This document shows positions 7,944-8,447 of a DNA stretch of 8,447 nt, piece by piece. The notes beneath the pieces were generated by a model. That model was not told the DNA's origin. It saw only the letters and a list, made by a program, of their open reading frames with translations, and made no database searches. How positions within the stretch are numbered: the stretch's first letter is position 1; each line of letters opens with the position of its first letter. The translations under genes were made by a program, and so were the position numbers. Source of the DNA: an uncultured Parvularculaceae bacterium (lineage in GTDB: Bacteria; Pseudomonadota; Alphaproteobacteria; Caulobacterales; Parvularculaceae); the NCBI GenBank assembly GCA_947259815.1, contig CAMYNO010000144.1, forward strand, positions 1-8,447, written 5' to 3'.

Positions 7944-7959
7944 ATTTTTAGCCAAAAAT
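7944..7959. repeat. AT-rich inverted repeat upstream of the glycosyltransferase gene
   Basis: ATTTTT (7944-7949) and AAAAAT (7954-7959) flank AGCC, 37 bp before the glycosyltransferase start. It lies where an operator or promoter would be, but no known motif matches and it could be chance in AT-rich intergenic DNA. Confidence 0.3.
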
Positions 7960-8000
7960 ACGACGACATATTGAGCCGCCCGGGCAATTTTGTTGTTTGC

Positions 8001-8027
8001 TGCAATGCAAAAATATATTGCATTGCA
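8001..8027. promoter_or_regulatory. Palindromic operator resembling PhaR binding sites
   Basis: TGCAATGCA (8001-8009) and TGCATTGCA (8019-8027) form a perfect 9-bp inverted repeat around an AT-only 9-nt spacer. Each arm also fits the TGC-RNY-GCA core that I recall being reported for the PHB-responsive repressor PhaR of Bradyrhizobium. The right arm overlaps the likely -35 of the small-RNA promoter, the position expected of a repressor site. The regulator is inferred; the palindrome itself is directly visible. Confidence 0.6.
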
Positions 8028-8046
8028 AAATGTTTACCCCTATTCT
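8018..8046 (+). promoter_or_regulatory. Candidate sigma70 promoter of the mmgR-like small RNA
   Basis: TTGCAT (8018-8023) and TATTCT (8041-8046) are separated by 17 bp, placing initiation near 8053, exactly at the base of the first RNA hairpin and 78 nt from the end of the U tract. An alternative is TTGTTG (7990-7995) with TATATT (8014-8019), 18 bp apart, which would start near 8026 and give a longer leader. Confidence 0.5.
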
Positions 8047-8052
8047 GACTTT

Positions 8053-8130
8053 GCAACGCTTGCGTTGCCGCCCTTTCTGGGCGTTTCCTCCCTATGACTT
8101 GGCCGCAGGCGATGCCTGCGGTCTTTTTTT
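8053..8130 (+). ncRNA. mmgR: MmgR-like trans-acting small RNA (alpha-r8 family)
   Basis: Predicted small RNA of about 78 nt, the size of Sinorhizobium meliloti MmgR (77 nt), which limits polyhydroxybutyrate granule accumulation. Three things identify it. First, TTTCCTCCCT at 8084-8093 is identical to the 10-mer described as invariant and single-stranded in the alpha-r8 family. Second, a Rho-independent terminator follows. Third, the flanking gene encodes N-formylglutamate amidohydrolase, the microsynteny partner described for the MmgR orthologue subfamily. The structure visible here is a 6-bp hairpin GCAACG-CTTG-CGTTGC (8053-8068), a 5-bp hairpin CGCCC/GGGCG (8069-8083), the unpaired C-rich 10-mer, and the terminator hairpin. 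The 10-mer is complementary to Shine-Dalgarno-like GGGAGG, consistent with mRNA repression. The 5' end is estimated from the promoter. No protein-coding frame of quality overlaps it. Confidence 0.85.
8101..8130 (+). terminator. Rho-independent terminator of the small RNA
   Basis: CCGCAGGC (8103-8110) pairs perfectly with GCCTGCGG (8114-8121) around a 3-nt loop, extendable by a G-U and a G-C pair to 8101/8123, followed by seven T (8124-8130). No protein gene on this strand ends nearby, so it belongs to the small RNA. Confidence 0.92.
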
Positions 8131-8150
8131 ATGCCTGTTCTTTTTTTCGT

Positions 8151-8447
8151 CTACTCAGCGGCCTGGGTCATCCACAGCGATTGACTGTCGAGCGTTGTAA
8201 CCCGCTTGATTAGCGCCACCATCGCCTCGCGCAACTGGTCAAATTTCTCTGTCCTGGCAATCCGCTTTTCATCGAGATACAGGGCCCGGTTTATCTCGAT
8301 CTGCAGGACATGAACCCCGGTCGCCGGCCGCCCGTATGAGGAAGCCACATAGCCCCCTGCATATGGCGCGTTCCGCGTCACTTCAAAATTCATCTCAGCC
8401 AGGGTCGCATCGACCAGTTCTGTAACAACCGGTGCGCAGGAAGCGCC
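8151..8447 (-). CDS. N-formylglutamate amidohydrolase, C-terminal part (5' end outside window)
   Basis: Metal-dependent amidohydrolase family that hydrolyses N-formyl-L-glutamate to glutamate and formate, as in one branch of histidine degradation. Homologues outside hut operons may act on other N-acyl or N-formyl compounds. The 98 residues in the window are open to the edge; the Met at 8393 is internal, because the frame continues upstream without a stop. Family marks are NAPYAGGY followed by YGRPATGVHVLQIEINRALY and then LDE, including the HxLQIEINRxLY signature. The complete family is about 250-290 residues, so roughly two thirds lies outside. The stop is TAG at 8151-8153. The gene converges on the mmgR-like small RNA, whose U tract ends 20 bp away. 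This pairing is the conserved context of MmgR orthologues. No terminator on the minus strand is visible after the stop. Confidence 0.9.
   Translation of the reverse strand, partial: GASCAPVVTELVDATLAEMNFEVTRNAPYAGGYVASSYGRPATGVHVLQIEINRALYLDEKRIARTEKFDQLREAMVALIKRVTTLDSQSLWMTQAAE

Noticed and set aside
7997..8200. 67-codon plus-strand frame across the small RNA locus
   Set aside because: It runs through the terminator hairpin, the T tracts and the end of the amidohydrolase gene; the product is Cys/Phe-rich and looks like translated structured RNA.

Overview
The window reads as a chromosomal segment of a free-living alphaproteobacterium. The evidence is a DUF2794 gene (a family essentially confined to alphaproteobacteria), a long-form HisRS of about 498 codons, a perfect CtrA full box (TTAA-N7-TTAAC), and an alphaproteobacterial small-RNA locus (mmgR, alpha-r8 family) next to its usual neighbour, an N-formylglutamate amidohydrolase gene. 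Coding sequence is moderately GC-rich by eye. No phage, insertion sequence, CRISPR array, tRNA or rRNA is visible. The exact genus cannot be fixed from the sequence alone.

Layout. Positions 1-2915 (+ strand): 3' end of pgi, an exported PpiA-like cyclophilin, and hisS. hisS carries an in-frame TAG at codon 419 and then stays open for 79 more codons of HisRS-like sequence. 2903-3820 (-): AEC-family transporter, converging on hisS. 3821-4112: divergent gap with one weak small ORF. 4113-4469 (+): DUF2794 protein. 4452-5690 (-): TTC38/StaR-like TPR protein, whose 3' end overlaps DUF2794. 5779-5811: strong intrinsic terminator serving the next gene. 5832-6563 (-): BI-1/YccA-family membrane protein with a CtrA box 130 bp upstream. 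6723-7907 (-): GT4 glycosyltransferase. 7908-8150: regulatory gap holding the small RNA. 8151-8447 (-): 3' part of the N-formylglutamate amidohydrolase gene.

Most genes are unrelated housekeeping or membrane functions in short units, with no obvious shared pathway. The most informative region is 8001-8130. A perfect 9-bp palindrome resembling PhaR (polyhydroxybutyrate-responsive repressor) sites overlaps a sigma70-like promoter. That promoter would begin a transcript of about 78 nt made of two hairpins, the invariant UUUCCUCCCU 10-mer of MmgR RNAs, and a Rho-independent terminator. MmgR is known in Sinorhizobium meliloti to restrain polyhydroxybutyrate accumulation, so a PhaR-type operator on this promoter would link granule status to the RNA. 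That link is my inference.

The second notable point is the amber codon in hisS. The genes at 732-1364, 5832-6563 and 8151-8447 end normally in TAG, so general recoding of UAG is unlikely. A sequence error, a strain-specific lesion with a second copy, or local readthrough remain possible.
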